NCBI RefSeq assembly: GCF_013623775.1
Contig: NZ_JABFAM010000016.1
Location: 55,623 to 119,622, forward strand
Source: Rufibacter sp. XAAS-G3-1
Lineage (GTDB): Bacteria > Bacteroidota > Bacteroidia > Cytophagales > Hymenobacteraceae
Length of the DNA: 64,000 nucleotides
Direction: 5' to 3'
Part shown: piece after piece, positions 18,018-27,639 of the stretch
Position numbering within the stretch: the first letter of the stretch is position 1
Layout of the letters: each line of letters starts with the position of its first letter
Notes under the pieces: generated by a model
Told to the model about the DNA's origin: nothing
Seen by the model: only the letters and a program-made list of their open reading frames with translations
The model's database searches: none
Program-made: the position numbers and the translations under genes

Positions 18018-18887
18018 ATGGGTTTGAGCATTACATCGTTGGCATCGGGGAGTAACGGCAATTGCTATTACATAGGGAATGAGCAGGAAGCGGTGTTGGT
18101 AGACGCGGGAATCTCATGCCGGGAAACCGAGCACCGCATGAAACGCCTGGGGCTTTCCATGGAGAAGGTGAAAGCCATCTTCATTTCCCACGAACACGCA
18201 GACCACATCAAAGGCCTGCCGGTGTTGGCCAAAAAGTACCGGTTGCCGGTCTACATCACCCCCGCCACGCGGCAGAACATGCGCTCTGGAGTTGACCCTC
18301 AGTTGGTTAATTCTTTTCAGGCGTACGAGCCAGTGTTTATTGGAAGTCTTTCCGTCATCGGTTTTCCCAAACTGCACGATGCCGCCGATCCGCATAGTTT
18401 CATTGTTTCGTGCCAGGGCATCAACGTGGGCGTTTTCACCGACATCGGGACTCCCTGCCACCACGTGATTCAGCAATTTCAACAGTGCCACGCCGCTTTT
18501 CTGGAAACCAACTATGACGATGATCTGCTGGACAGAGGCCATTACCCGTATCATCTCAAAGTAAGAATCAGGGGAAACCACGGGCACCTTTCCAACCGGC
18601 AAGCCTTGAATCTATTCACGGGTTACAAGCCCCCGTTTATGAGCCACGTGCTGCTGGGGCATCTATCCAAAGACAACAACTGCCCCAGGCTGGTAAAAGA
18701 GCTGTTCACCACCCATGCCGCCGGAACTCAGGTAGTAGTTGCCTCCCGGTATGAAGAGACGCCGGTGTATCTCATTGGCGGGGCACCCGTTGCCTTGAAC
18801 CTGAACGCCAACGCAGTGCCTGCTGCGCCGCCTAAATCAACTAAACCTACGAAAAAGATGGAGCAGCTAGCCCTGGATTTCTCCTGA
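18018..18887 (+). CDS. MBL-fold metallo-hydrolase, WalJ/YycJ type
   Basis: The 289-residue protein starts MGLSITSLASGSNGNCYYIG, the typical opening of the YycJ/WalJ branch of the metallo-beta-lactamase fold. The zinc-binding motif is H58-x-H60-x-D62-H63 in FISHEHADHIKG. Further ligands probably lie in KLHDAADPHSF, VFTDIG and LLGHLSKDNN. Members are cytoplasmic and have been linked to DNA-end processing and cell-wall homeostasis in Firmicutes, but the substrate in Bacteroidota is not established. The last 35 residues are low-complexity (Ala/Pro/Lys/Thr). No operon partner is seen. Confidence 0.85.
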   Translation: MGLSITSLASGSNGNCYYIGNEQEAVLVDAGISCRETEHRMKRLGLSMEKVKAIFISHEHADHIKGLPVLAKKYRLPVYITPATRQNMRSGVDPQLVNSFQAYEPVFIGSLSVIGFPKLHDAADPHSFIVSCQGINVGVFTDIGTPCHHVIQQFQQCHAAFLETNYDDDLLDRGHYPYHLKVRIRGNHGHLSNRQALNLFTGYKPPFMSHVLLGHLSKDNNCPRLVKELFTTHAAGTQVVVASRYEETPVYLIGGAPVALNLNANAVPAAPPKSTKPTKKMEQLALDFS

Positions 18888-19074
18888 CCGGCCAAAAGCA
18901 GTGGGCTACTGGGGCGTTTTAAGCCAGGTTTTATGAAAGTAGCCGGGAAAGGGGGCAGGGTCTTTCCTTCATGCTGTACGTTTTCCTTGCACTTCTTCGG
19001 CAATTTTGTAAACCCTAGAAATACTTCCTACGTTTTGATACCCATGTACCACACCTTATAACCAAGATAATACT

Positions 19075-19374
19075 ATGGATGTATCAAATGTAAAAGAAGC
19101 CGCTGATAACTATAACCCAGAGCATAGAGAAGGACCAGTAGCTCGCACCATTGAGGAGTATACTGCCAAGTTGCCTTCTGACCTTTTCCTGTGGGCTGCT
19201 CTTGGCTCCATGGCTGTATCAGCTACCCTGAAAATCATGAAGAAAGATGATGAAGCCCTGTTTGTAGGACAGTGGCCAGCACCTTTCTTGCTATTAGGAC
19301 TTTACAACAAAGTAGTGAAAGTAAAAGGCCATGAAGGTGAGAAGACCGATGGCAGCCGTGGCGGCAGTAGATAA
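19075..19374 (+). CDS. Small conserved membrane protein of unknown function
   Basis: A 99-residue protein with a polar N-terminus (DNYNPEHREGP) and two hydrophobic segments, about residues 36-54 (DLFLWAALGSMAVSATLKI) and 62-78 (LFVGQWPAPFLLLGLYN). The tail is charged and glycine-rich (KGHEGEKTDGSRGGSR). A clean ATG, good codon use and a strong terminator directly after the stop support a real gene. I do not recognise a named family. It is transcribed alone. Confidence 0.8.
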   Translation: MDVSNVKEAADNYNPEHREGPVARTIEEYTAKLPSDLFLWAALGSMAVSATLKIMKKDDEALFVGQWPAPFLLLGLYNKVVKVKGHEGEKTDGSRGGSR

Positions 19375-19385
19375 GCCGCTCACCT

Positions 19386-19427
19386 AAAACAACAAAGGGG
19401 AAGCAAACGCTTCCCCTTTGTTGTTTT
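19386..19427 (+). terminator. Terminator after the small membrane protein gene
   Basis: AAAACAACAAAGGGGAAGC pairs perfectly with GCTTCCCCTTTGTTGTTTT (19-bp stem, 4-nt loop). Confidence 0.85.
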
Positions 19428-19460
19428 AGGGCTGTTTTTACGAAAACAGCCCTAAAACAA
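19421..19460. repeat. GGGCTGTTTTT/AAAACAGCCC hairpin overlapping the terminator
   Basis: TTGTTTTAGGGCTGTTTT pairs with AAAACAGCCCTAAAACAA. It shares its first 7 bases with the right arm of the terminator at 19386, so the two hairpins are mutually exclusive at their junction. Confidence 0.8.
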
Positions 19461-19507
19461 ATTGCCTCGGCATAATGTGATCACCTTCTTTCCCTACTGA
19501 TTACCTG

Positions 19508-19740
19508 ACGTTCCGCCCTCCTGCTGGTGGTTCCCGGCGAATCTGGAGACTCGCTTCATCCTGTGTCACGAGACGGGAGTCTCGCGCCAGTTTACTTTAA
19601 ACCTGTGTGGTCTTGGAGACCACACAGGTTTTCGCGTTTTGGGGCTGTTTTCCGCAAAATAGCCCCAAAACACATCAGCAAGACTCCCCCTCTCCGTGGG
19701 AGAGGGGCTGGGGGTGAGGTCTCGCACCCCTTCTTAACGC
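19508..19740 (+). repeat. Repeat family B, copy 2 (best full copy)
   Basis: Five hairpins in a row: CGAATCTGGAGACTCG, CACGAGACGGGAGTCTCGCG, ACCTGTGTGGTC...GACCACACAGGT, TTTTGGGGCTGTTTT...AAAATAGCCCCAAAA and CCCCTCTCCGTGGGAGAGGGG. This order defines the family. It fills the gap between the small membrane protein gene and the convergent hrpB gene. Confidence 0.88.
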
Positions 19741-19817
19741 AGTGCTGGAATAGAGGCTAAGTTCACCCGCTTGCCTCATAAGGACGCTTCCTGAACTGTC
19801 TATCTGAATACCAATGC

Positions 19818-22361
19818 TTACTGCGGTCGTTTCTTGGTACCCCGGGTGGGCGGTGCCGAAAGCGGGTCGTCGGGCCAGTGGTGTTTGGGGTAGCGGCCTC
19901 TCAGGTCTTTGCGCACGTCAAAATACCCCGTGCCCCAGAAGCTGCGTAAGTCGCGGGTGACTTGTACGGGCCGCGAAGCAGGGGAAAGCAGGTGCATGAG
20001 TACCGGTACCTTGCCGCCGCCAACGCGCGGGGTATCCAGCATCCCAAATACCTCCTGCAGCCGGACGGCTAACACTGGGGTAGTGGCTTCTGAGTAATCC
20101 AGGGCAATGCGGGAACCGCTGGGAACTTCCAGGTGCGAAGGCGCCAACCAGTCTATTTCCTGGCGTTGTTCCCAGGAGAAATCCGCTAACAGTATTTCCC
20201 TGAAATCAAGCTTTGCTACCTGCTCCAGCGTGCGTAAACCTTCCAAATGCGGCAGCAGCCATTCTTCCATGGTGGCTTCTAGTGCTGTCTCAGAGACATC
20301 GGGCCATTGGCCTGGGTTGAGTTGGTGCAAAAAAGCCAGTCTCTGGAGCGTTTTCTGCGCATCTTCATTCCACGGCAATCGGGCAATTCCTTTTTCCCGA
20401 AGTGCCTGCAAAAGTGCCTGGGCCACTAGCTCTTTCTTGGGTGTAGTGACCGGGGTTTCTTCCAGCGTAAGCGCCCCCATACGGGTGATCTGGCGGGCAA
20501 TTACCTTCTCTGCTACGGCATCCCAGCGGACTTCCTCCATGCGTTCCAGTTGGCCAGAGAAATGGGTGAGCACCTCTTCTTTGGTGACGGGTGCGGCCGT
20601 CAAGACGCGGGGCTTGGTGCCTAGTTCCATGTGAGCGATGGCGTAAAACTCAGCTTCGCCGAACAATTCAGTCTGCAAGGCGGCCCGTTGCCCGGAGACC
20701 AGCCGGATGCGGCCGGAGGTTTCCCGTTGGGCAAGTCGGTCTGGGTAGGCCAGGGCGGTCAGCAAGCCAATGGCGCCATACTGAATGGGCGCTCTTTTCT
20801 CCCTGATCCGCTGCCGCAGGTTCTGCGCTTGCTCCCTGATCTTCCGGAGGGTATTGGCATCTACCGTGTAGCCGGGCGTTGGGGGCGACTGTCCGTCCAG
20901 AAGTTCAAGCCGCAGGGCTAAGTCGGGCAAAGGCTCGGCCCAGGAAATCTGCAGGGGCTTTACTACATCGCGGTCAGAAAGCAGGGCTGCCAGGTCACAG
21001 GCGGTGGTACCCAGCCCTAGCGCTTGGCCGCGCATGACCAGGTGCCCTAACCGGGGAGACAAGCCCAACGCCGCCAAGGCTTTCCCGTGGGCGGTGGCTT
21101 TCCCGGTCTTGTCCAAGGCTTCCAGGCGGATCAATAGATCGCGGGCTAAAGCCAGGGCGGCCGTGGGCGGAGTGTCCAGCCACTTGAGCGCAGTCGCTTC
21201 CGGCACTCCCCAAATGGCTAGTTCCAGGGCCAATCCGGTTAAGTCGGCCTCGCAAATCTCGGGTGTTTGCCGGTCGGCCAATTGCAATTGATCGGCGGAA
21301 GACCACATGCGGTAGCATACCCCCGGGCCTAACCGGCCGGCCCTCCCGCGTCGCTGATCGGCGGCGGCCCGGGACACGGGGATGGTGGCCAGGGTGGTAA
21401 GCCCAATGCGCGGCACAAACTTAGGTACCCGGGCGTATCCGCCGTCAATGACTACTTTGATGCCTTCTATGGTTAAACTGGTTTCGGCGATGCTGGTGGC
21501 CAGCACCACTTTGCGGTAGCCCGAGGGAGCCGGTTTAATGGCTGCCAGTTGATTGGTGAGGTTCAGGTCGCCGTGCAGCAGGTGCAGCTGAATATTTGAG
21601 GCTAATTTCCCTTCCAGTGCCTGGGCTACCCGCCGCATCTCGCCCATGCCCGGCAGAAAGGCCAGGACATCACCCTCAAGCTCTTGTTCCAAGGCTTTCC
21701 GGATGGCTTTGGGCACCAGGTTCGTCAACCGTTCGGCGGGTCTCTGCCCGGCTGTAGCGATTTCAGCGGGAGAGAGGTAATGCGTCTCCACTGGAAACTG
21801 CCGGCCTTCGCTTGTGATCACAGGCGCCTCTAACCATTGCGCAACCGAGGATGCATTTAAGGTCGCACTCATCACCAATAACCGGAGATCAGGCCGAAGT
21901 ACCGCCTGGGCGTCCAAGGCCAGGGCAAGCCCTACATCGGCCTGTAGACTCCGTTCATGGAATTCGTCAAAGATGATGGCGGCAATGCCCTCCAACCCCG
22001 GATCACTTTGCAGCAAGCGGGTGAGGATACCCTCAGTGACAACTTCAATCCTGGTTTTGTCTGAGACAATGTGCTCCATGCGCACCCAATACCCCACGGT
22101 TTGGCCCACCTCTTCGCCCAATAAATCAGACATGCGTTGGGCCGCCGCGCGGGCCGCCAGCCGCCTGGGCTCCAGCATGATGATTTTGCCGCCTGCCCGC
22201 CAATCGGCGTCCAGTAATGCCAACGGTACCAGGGTGGTTTTTCCCGCCCCCGGTGGAGCCTCCAGTACGGCCCGGGAATTCGTTTCTAAGGCAGCCACCA
22301 GGCGCGGCAGCGCTTCTTGAACGGGTAAATCTGGTAGGGAAGTAAGGGAAATACGTGACAT
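19818..22361 (-). CDS. hrpB: HrpB-type ATP-dependent DExH helicase
   Basis: From ATG 22361 the protein has 847 residues, the family's usual size. Motif I is EAPPGAGKTTLVPLAL near residue 35. Motif II is the DEFHERS variant of DExH, followed by the SAT motif VMSATLNA. The motif V/VI region includes TSIAETSLTIEGIKVVIDGG and QRRGRAGRLGPGVCYRMW, which place it with the DEAH/HrpA-HrpB group. The C-terminal HrpB domain ends in the typical GRYPKHHWPDDPLSAPPTRG. The cellular role of HrpB is poorly defined; RNA processing is assumed from the family. It stands alone on the minus strand. Confidence 0.95.
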   Translation of the reverse strand: MSRISLTSLPDLPVQEALPRLVAALETNSRAVLEAPPGAGKTTLVPLALLDADWRAGGKIIMLEPRRLAARAAAQRMSDLLGEEVGQTVGYWVRMEHIVSDKTRIEVVTEGILTRLLQSDPGLEGIAAIIFDEFHERSLQADVGLALALDAQAVLRPDLRLLVMSATLNASSVAQWLEAPVITSEGRQFPVETHYLSPAEIATAGQRPAERLTNLVPKAIRKALEQELEGDVLAFLPGMGEMRRVAQALEGKLASNIQLHLLHGDLNLTNQLAAIKPAPSGYRKVVLATSIAETSLTIEGIKVVIDGGYARVPKFVPRIGLTTLATIPVSRAAADQRRGRAGRLGPGVCYRMWSSADQLQLADRQTPEICEADLTGLALELAIWGVPEATALKWLDTPPTAALALARDLLIRLEALDKTGKATAHGKALAALGLSPRLGHLVMRGQALGLGTTACDLAALLSDRDVVKPLQISWAEPLPDLALRLELLDGQSPPTPGYTVDANTLRKIREQAQNLRQRIREKRAPIQYGAIGLLTALAYPDRLAQRETSGRIRLVSGQRAALQTELFGEAEFYAIAHMELGTKPRVLTAAPVTKEEVLTHFSGQLERMEEVRWDAVAEKVIARQITRMGALTLEETPVTTPKKELVAQALLQALREKGIARLPWNEDAQKTLQRLAFLHQLNPGQWPDVSETALEATMEEWLLPHLEGLRTLEQVAKLDFREILLADFSWEQRQEIDWLAPSHLEVPSGSRIALDYSEATTPVLAVRLQEVFGMLDTPRVGGGKVPVLMHLLSPASRPVQVTRDLRSFWGTGYFDVRKDLRGRYPKHHWPDDPLSAPPTRGTKKRPQ

Positions 22362-22438
22362 GGAACCCAAATTTCTGGATTCTTGGGCTAAAGTCCTGCG
22401 GCGGGACGTACTATTTTTATGCTACTTTAAGATTTAAA

Positions 22439-22490
22439 GCCCAAAAACGGAAAAGCCTGCTCAAAAGAGCAGGCTTTTCCGTTTTTGGGC
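22439..22490 (-). terminator. Terminator of the DUF892 gene
   Basis: GCCCAAAAACGGAAAAGCCT (plus GCTC) pairs with GAGC plus AGGCTTTTCCGTTTTTGGGC, a perfect 24-bp stem with a 4-nt loop, 7 nt after the stop codon on the minus strand. Confidence 0.85.
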
Positions 22491-22497
22491 TGGGAAA

Positions 22498-22989
22498 CTA
22501 TTCCGCTTTCTCGTTGATGTAGCTCTTGGCTAGATCATTCAGGAGGGTGTCGGTTTTTTGCTCTTCTTCCAGCGTTTGACGCAACAACTTAGCTGCCTCT
22601 GCGTGGCCTAGGCGCTCCGCAAAGTGGGCGGCGGTACCGTATCCGGCAATCTCGTAGTGCTCCATGCGTTGGATAGAGGCGATCAGGCCGGCGTCTTTCA
22701 CTTCTGGGGTAGCATCCTCCTCAATGGTTTCTTCGCCCTCTTCCACCAAGCCTTCCATGGCTTTGCATTTCATTCGCCCCGGGCTGGTGCCCACCAGTTC
22801 GCACACTTTCTCCAGTCGGTCTTTCTGGGCTCTGGTTTCTTCCAGGTGGGTCTCAATGGCTCCCTTCAGTTTTTCGTCTTCGGTTGCTTTGATCATTTTG
22901 GTCAGCGCGGCAATGCCTTGTTTCTCAGCGCTGTAAAGGTCTTTTAACTGGTGTTCAAACAGGTCTTCCAGTGTTTTTAACTTAGCCAT
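22498..22989 (-). CDS. YciE/YciF-type ferritin-like protein (DUF892)
   Basis: The 163-residue all-helical protein carries the DUF892 pattern: LEDLFEHQLKDLYSAEKQGIAALTKMIK, then LEETRAQKDRLEKVCELVG, CKAMEGLVEEGEE and RMEHYEIAGYGTAAHFAERLG. The Glu and Asp/His residues in these helices would form a ferritin-like di-metal site. Relatives (YciE, YciF) are induced by stress, but their reaction is not known. It is preceded by a 336-bp divergent gap and ends in a strong terminator, so it is probably monocistronic. Confidence 0.92.
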   Translation of the reverse strand: MAKLKTLEDLFEHQLKDLYSAEKQGIAALTKMIKATEDEKLKGAIETHLEETRAQKDRLEKVCELVGTSPGRMKCKAMEGLVEEGEETIEEDATPEVKDAGLIASIQRMEHYEIAGYGTAAHFAERLGHAEAAKLLRQTLEEEQKTDTLLNDLAKSYINEKAE

Positions 22990-23325
22990 AATGGTATAGG
23001 TTCTATAGGTTAGTATTTATACCAAGTCTATACGCGGAGGTAGTTAAAGGGTTAAAGAATTAAGGCAAGGGAAAGCTAATTCATCTTGTTTACAGCCGTT
23101 TAAAAATAAATGGATGCGAAGGCGCTTTGAGGATTGGCCCCGCTTAAGGCTATATGAAGTCTTCCTCTTCACTTCCTGAGGGATGGAATCGGTGATTTTT
23201 GGAACGCATCTTGTACTACGCACAAAGAAAAATTCGTAAAAAGAGAGGGATCTTCGTACTTACCTAGACTAAAGGCAGCTGAGGGAGGGTTATTCAGGAA
23301 GGAAACTGTCAGAAAGGAGCAAACT
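22990..23325. other. Divergent gap between the DUF892 and lytic transglycosylase genes
   Basis: This must hold both promoters. No exact TAnnTTTG box or palindrome stands out. No coding sequence is supported. Confidence 0.5.
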
Positions 23326-24246
23326 ATGACGCATAACATCTGGAAATACTTTGGAGGATTGGGCTTGCTGGCCATCACGGTACAATTGTGCAGCCAGCAA
23401 CCGTTACAACAAACCGGCGGATCAAACGGAAACGGAACCGATGCGCCTTTTGTGCGGGAAGGTGTCCTCAAAGCTCCTGCACTGCCTACCTCGCTCTCCT
23501 TCGCCGGCGAACCGGTTCCCTTAGACGTGCCGGATGTGGCCGAACGGCTAGACCGGGAATTACTCGTGAATTCTTACTTGCAGGCAACCACCTTGCTGGG
23601 TTTGAAACGCATGCAACGGTACCAACCCGAGATTGAGCGCTTACTCCAGGAAAATGACATCCCGGCCGATTTTATATATCTTTCCCTGGCCGAAAGCTTG
23701 TTTAGCCAGGTAACCTCCCCCGCCGGTGCCTCTGGGTTCTGGCAACTCATGCCCGATACGGCCCGGGGCTACGGCCTGTTGGTGAACTCTGAAGTGGATG
23801 AGCGTTTCCATGTAAAGAAGGCTACCCTGGCCGCCTGCCGGTACCTGAAATCGGCGAAGAAGCGTTTCGGCTCCTGGACAAATGCGGCCGCCGCCTATAA
23901 CCGGGGAATGAACGGCATAGGCAATGCCTTGGAACGGCAGCGGGTAAGCTCTTACTATGACCTGTACCTGAACGATGAGACCTCGCGGTACATGTTCCGC
24001 ATTCTGGCCTTGAAAGAAGTGCTGGGTAATCCGCAGAAATACGGGTTTGACCTGCCCAAAGAGCAGGGTTATGATGTGTTGCCTACCCGCACGTACAGAG
24101 TCACCACGTCCATTCCAGATCTAGCCAAGTTTGCCGTAGAGCAGGGCACCAACTACAAAACCCTCCGGCTTTACAACCCCTGGATCAAAGCCTATAAACT
24201 GACCGTTGCCCCCGGTAAGGAGTTTGAGTTGCTTTTTCCAAAGTAG
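23326..24246 (+). CDS. Lytic transglycosylase (MltD-like, SLT domain)
   Basis: This 306-residue protein has an N-terminal hydrophobic anchor or signal (YFGGLGLLAITVQLC). The SLT (lysozyme-like) domain spans about residues 95-235. The catalytic glutamate is Glu123 in FIYLSLAESLFSQ, followed by the family segments GASGFWQLMPDTARGYGL and NAAAAYNRGMNGI. The C-terminal 50 residues (TYRVTTSIPDLAKFAVEQGT) resemble a LysM-like substrate-binding unit, though weakly. It would cleave the MurNAc-GlcNAc bond of peptidoglycan in the periplasm, leaving 1,6-anhydro ends. No obvious operon partner. Confidence 0.92.
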   Translation: MTHNIWKYFGGLGLLAITVQLCSQQPLQQTGGSNGNGTDAPFVREGVLKAPALPTSLSFAGEPVPLDVPDVAERLDRELLVNSYLQATTLLGLKRMQRYQPEIERLLQENDIPADFIYLSLAESLFSQVTSPAGASGFWQLMPDTARGYGLLVNSEVDERFHVKKATLAACRYLKSAKKRFGSWTNAAAAYNRGMNGIGNALERQRVSSYYDLYLNDETSRYMFRILALKEVLGNPQKYGFDLPKEQGYDVLPTRTYRVTTSIPDLAKFAVEQGTNYKTLRLYNPWIKAYKLTVAPGKEFELLFPK

Positions 24247-24319
24247 TTTTTGAGGCAATGGAAGTTACTTGGGCACGAAATGAGCAGCAATGCCTTCTCT
24301 TTTTCGAGCGTCAGAGCAA

Positions 24320-24363
24320 AAGCGATTCGGGGCTGTTTTTCCAAAAACAGCCCCGAATCGCTT
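24320..24363 (+). terminator. Perfect hairpin downstream of the lytic transglycosylase
   Basis: AAGCGATTCGGGGCTGTTTT pairs with AAAACAGCCCCGAATCGCTT (21-bp stem, 2-4 nt loop). It belongs to the GGCTGTTTT hairpin class. Confidence 0.7.
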
Positions 24364-24486
24364 CTAAGCTTAATTCCAATGAACGTAAACCCAGGAATTG
24401 AAAGTGCTCCCCGAATTTACGCTCTGAAGTGGCGACGTGGGGGGAGAGGGTACGAATACCATAAGACCCACAGAAGTATTTTGACC

Positions 24487-24580
24487 GTTGTTGGTGTTCT
24501 CACCAACAACTTCTAATCAGTTCAGCTTGATGGAAATTTTGAGAAGGGAGCCGATAACGGATTCTTGGTGAGAACACCAA
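24487..24580. repeat. Two copies of a TTGGTG/CACCAA hairpin in opposite orientation
   Basis: GTTGTTGGTG-TTCT-CACCAACAAC is a 10-bp stem with a tetraloop. The second copy at 24565-24580 reads TTGGTG-AGAA-CACCAA. Together they can also pair with each other as a larger inverted repeat. They lie in the 522-bp gap between two convergent genes, which otherwise holds nothing coding. Confidence 0.7.
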
Positions 24581-24768
24581 CAATGGCCCAGAAGAATTCC
24601 AGTTTTCAATGAATAAGTGTCTCTATCCCATGCGTGCCAACCGCGTCATTTTAAGGCTAATTTGACTAAAACAGGCCAGAAACGATATTGCCAACTTATG
24701 TTTGTGACAGAGCAGGGCCCCGGAATTCCTGCATAAAATACCACGAACAGCGTCTTCAGCCAGGAGAA

Positions 24769-26904
24769 TTACTTCTTGCCTACGGCATTACTGGTCTTCA
24801 TCAATTTCCGCTGGAAGAAATCGGCGGTAGCCAATCCTACTTTGAGCGCGTTGCCGTGGCTCATCCAGTGGTGGGTATCGTCCACAATCACTAGGGTTTC
24901 ATAGGGCACGCCTTTGGCTTCCAGACGCCGTACCAGATCAGTACTCTGGCTGAACTGCACGTTGCGGTCATCGTCGCCGTGGATGATCAGGACGGGGGAA
25001 GTCCAGGTATCCATGTACGCCGTTACGGAAGATTGCCAGGCTACTTTGGAGGCCAGATCTGCGTCTGGGGCACGTTCATAGCGGTCTGGGGCGGTCATGC
25101 GCAGGGTGCTGGCGACAGTGCGGTCATGCACGCCGTGGATGTCTACCCCGGCGGCAAACAGTTTGGAGTCTTTCGCCAGGGCCATGGCCGCCAAATACCC
25201 GCCGTAAGACCCTCCGTAAATCCCGATGCGGGAGGCATCTACCTGCGGCTGTTTGGCCAGCCATTCACCGGCAGCTTTGATATCCTGGTACTCCGAGTTG
25301 CCTTTGGTGTTCGCGTTCTTCGGGTTCTGGAAATCATAGCCATAACCGATACCCAAACGGTAATTCACGGAGAGCACCACAAACCCCAGCTTGGTGAGGT
25401 ATTGGTTTAGGGCGTACACATTAGAGTAGTACTCTGAGTAGTTCCAGCCCAACAACATCTGACGCGAGGGGCCTCCGTGTACATACACAATGGCTGGTTT
25501 CTTCCCACCGCCCTTGGGCTCAAAAAGCTGCCCGTGAATAGTGGTGCCATCAGGGGCTTTAAAAGTCACCTGCTTGGGCGTGACCAACTGTTTAGTAGGG
25601 AACTGAGTTGGTACCAGGTTTTCGCCTAAAAGGGTAGGTTTTCCCTTCTTGAAAGGCATACTGGTGAGCAAAGCCGGACGTTGAGCCGAGGCGCTGAAAT
25701 AGAGAATATTGTTTCCATCACCCGTAACCACCGGAGTCCACTCCAAGCCCGTGCCCGGCGTAAGGATTTCCATGGCCGCTTTGTCTACGGGTACCCGGGC
25801 TACGTGCCTTCGGTCAATATCCAATTTGTCTGGCCCAGCATTGGCGCTGAAGACCAACCATTTTTTGTCAGAACTCAGGCGGATGTGCTCGGCCATGAGG
25901 TTACCGGGGGTAAGGAGCAAGGCATTGCCGCCGGTGGACGGAATGGAATACAGGTGCGGCCAGTTATCCTGGGAAGAAAGGAAGACAATCCGGTCGTTGG
26001 CGGCCCAGTGCAGGTTCACGCCGCCATGGGTGCCCGGAACCGAGCCAGCCAAGGTTTTAGGCGCTTCCCATAGCTTGGTGGCTTTCCCGGTAGCCACCTC
26101 CGCCGTCCAGATAGACCAAGGCTGGTGCTTGGCGGCTAAAATAGAATCCGGTGCTCCACCCGTACCCTGCGTTCGCACAAAGACCAACCTTTTCCCGTCC
26201 GGCGACCAGCGCGGGTTCCGATCACGGGTGAAAGAAGGGGCAATCCAATTCAAAGGTGTTTGTTCGTTCGTGAAAACCCCAATGAAGGCATGGTCACCCC
26301 GGTTAGAGACAAACACCAATTGCTCCCCACTCGGCGACCACTCCAGAGATCCAACAGATCCTCTTGCCGAAAACATTTGTTTGGCAGGGGCAGAGCCATC
26401 TAGCGGTGCTACCCACACCTGAGCGTTTCTGGTGAATGACATTCTATCGCCTTTTGGGGAGATCACCGGATTGGCCCCTTCGCCAATCGCTTTCGGCTCA
26501 CCGCCGGCAAAAGGCACCGTCCAGATCTGCACCTTTGGGGCAACTGGGCTGAAGGAGGTGTTCACCGGCAAATCATTGTTCCAATTAGACCCGTGGTCTC
26601 CACCGCGTACATACACCACCCATTGCCCATCCGGAGACAGCGAGATACTGGTCAGTTCCTGCCCATCGTCCTGGAGGTAATTGGTGAGCCTGCGCGGCGT
26701 AAATTTTGGGCCTTCTGCTACATAGATATTCCGTTTTCCCTGCTCGTCTATGGCCCAGGCAATGCGAGAGCCCTGTTGAGAAGACGTAAGGGCGGTAGGG
26801 AACGGATAGGATTTCACCTGTTCAAAGGAGAAGGTTTGGGCCTGTGAGGAGAGGGAGAGCAGTAGAGTAAGGAAGAGGAGGATGTAGGGGTGCAGTTTTT
26901 TCAT
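24769..26904 (-). CDS. S9-family prolyl oligopeptidase-type serine peptidase
   Basis: The 711-residue protein begins with a Sec signal peptide (MKKLHPYILLFLTLLLSLSSQAQ). Residues 30-430 form WD40-like/PD40 beta-propeller repeats, with motifs such as ISLSPDGQWVVYV, EWSPSGEQLVFVSN and PRWSPDGKRLVFVR. The C-terminal alpha/beta hydrolase domain carries the triad: Ser in IGIYGGSYGGYLAAM, Asp near 646 in IIHGDDDRNVQF, and His near 678 in VIVDDTHHWM. It should be an exported dipeptidyl- or acylaminoacyl-type peptidase. Subtype cannot be decided from sequence alone. It is monocistronic. Confidence 0.94.
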   Translation of the reverse strand: MKKLHPYILLFLTLLLSLSSQAQTFSFEQVKSYPFPTALTSSQQGSRIAWAIDEQGKRNIYVAEGPKFTPRRLTNYLQDDGQELTSISLSPDGQWVVYVRGGDHGSNWNNDLPVNTSFSPVAPKVQIWTVPFAGGEPKAIGEGANPVISPKGDRMSFTRNAQVWVAPLDGSAPAKQMFSARGSVGSLEWSPSGEQLVFVSNRGDHAFIGVFTNEQTPLNWIAPSFTRDRNPRWSPDGKRLVFVRTQGTGGAPDSILAAKHQPWSIWTAEVATGKATKLWEAPKTLAGSVPGTHGGVNLHWAANDRIVFLSSQDNWPHLYSIPSTGGNALLLTPGNLMAEHIRLSSDKKWLVFSANAGPDKLDIDRRHVARVPVDKAAMEILTPGTGLEWTPVVTGDGNNILYFSASAQRPALLTSMPFKKGKPTLLGENLVPTQFPTKQLVTPKQVTFKAPDGTTIHGQLFEPKGGGKKPAIVYVHGGPSRQMLLGWNYSEYYSNVYALNQYLTKLGFVVLSVNYRLGIGYGYDFQNPKNANTKGNSEYQDIKAAGEWLAKQPQVDASRIGIYGGSYGGYLAAMALAKDSKLFAAGVDIHGVHDRTVASTLRMTAPDRYERAPDADLASKVAWQSSVTAYMDTWTSPVLIIHGDDDRNVQFSQSTDLVRRLEAKGVPYETLVIVDDTHHWMSHGNALKVGLATADFFQRKLMKTSNAVGKK

Positions 26905-27134
26905 GGGAGAAGGGTTGATTAGGTGCTTTAAATCTAAAAGAGATATGGCGATTAACTAAATTTTCTTTCAAATAAAAAGAATTGAATAAGTATTATGTTA
27001 ACTGGGGTGTTGTCAATTGAAGAAATTACCTGCAATATGTATCAAAGGATAGAATTTTAGCTTACAAATACCTACTTGTAAGTATAGGATTGCGGAGGGT
27101 GGGGTTTTACCTTGAAATAAATTAATTAAAGATG

Positions 27135-27336
27135 AAGCTGTTTAGTGTTTTATGCCTGTTTTCATAAAAGTAGCCTAAAAACAACGGTACCAGCGGACGC
27201 TTGCGACAGTGTACAAATAACTCCCTTGTTTTTGGCCTATTTTCATGAAAATAGCTTAAAAATGACGGCACCTTCGGAGGCTTGCACCAGAGTAATTGCT
27301 TTAAAGGCCAGTTAGTGAGAAACTCTAAACAGGTTC
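27135..27336 (+). repeat. Repeat family A, copy 3
   Basis: Left end AGCTGTTTAGTGTTTTA, right end GAAACTCTAAACAGGTT, same orientation as copy 1. It contains ATGCCTGTTTTCATAAAAG, a CGGACGCTTGCGACAGTGT segment and TTGCTTTAAAGGCCAG before the right end. The rest of the gap 26905-27639 is AT-rich with no convincing gene. Confidence 0.8.
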
Positions 27337-27639
27337 GATTTAAAAAAAGTGAACCAATTATAATTGTATTTGAGCTACAGCCCTTGTTAAAGTAAGTTTG
27401 TGTCATTTCACTATACTTTTAAAGTAGGTAGCTGTAATTGTTATTTCATCAGCTTCAAATCCAAGTCATAGGACTTTAGTTGAATTAGTGGTACTTACTA
27501 TAGATGATTGCTCTAATAATTGTACTAGAAATAGGGTGATATGTAGAGGATTTACTTGCATAATATATAATTGAAAGTATTCTAAAGAGAGTTAAAAACT
27601 CTACTTACGCCATTTTTATTTATCTGAAATTTAATATTT

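Noticed and set aside
25709..26422. 237-residue plus-strand frame
   Set aside because: Antisense to the S9 peptidase; composition not protein-like.
27122..27406. 94-residue minus-strand frame
   Set aside because: Made of repeat family A; no conserved features.
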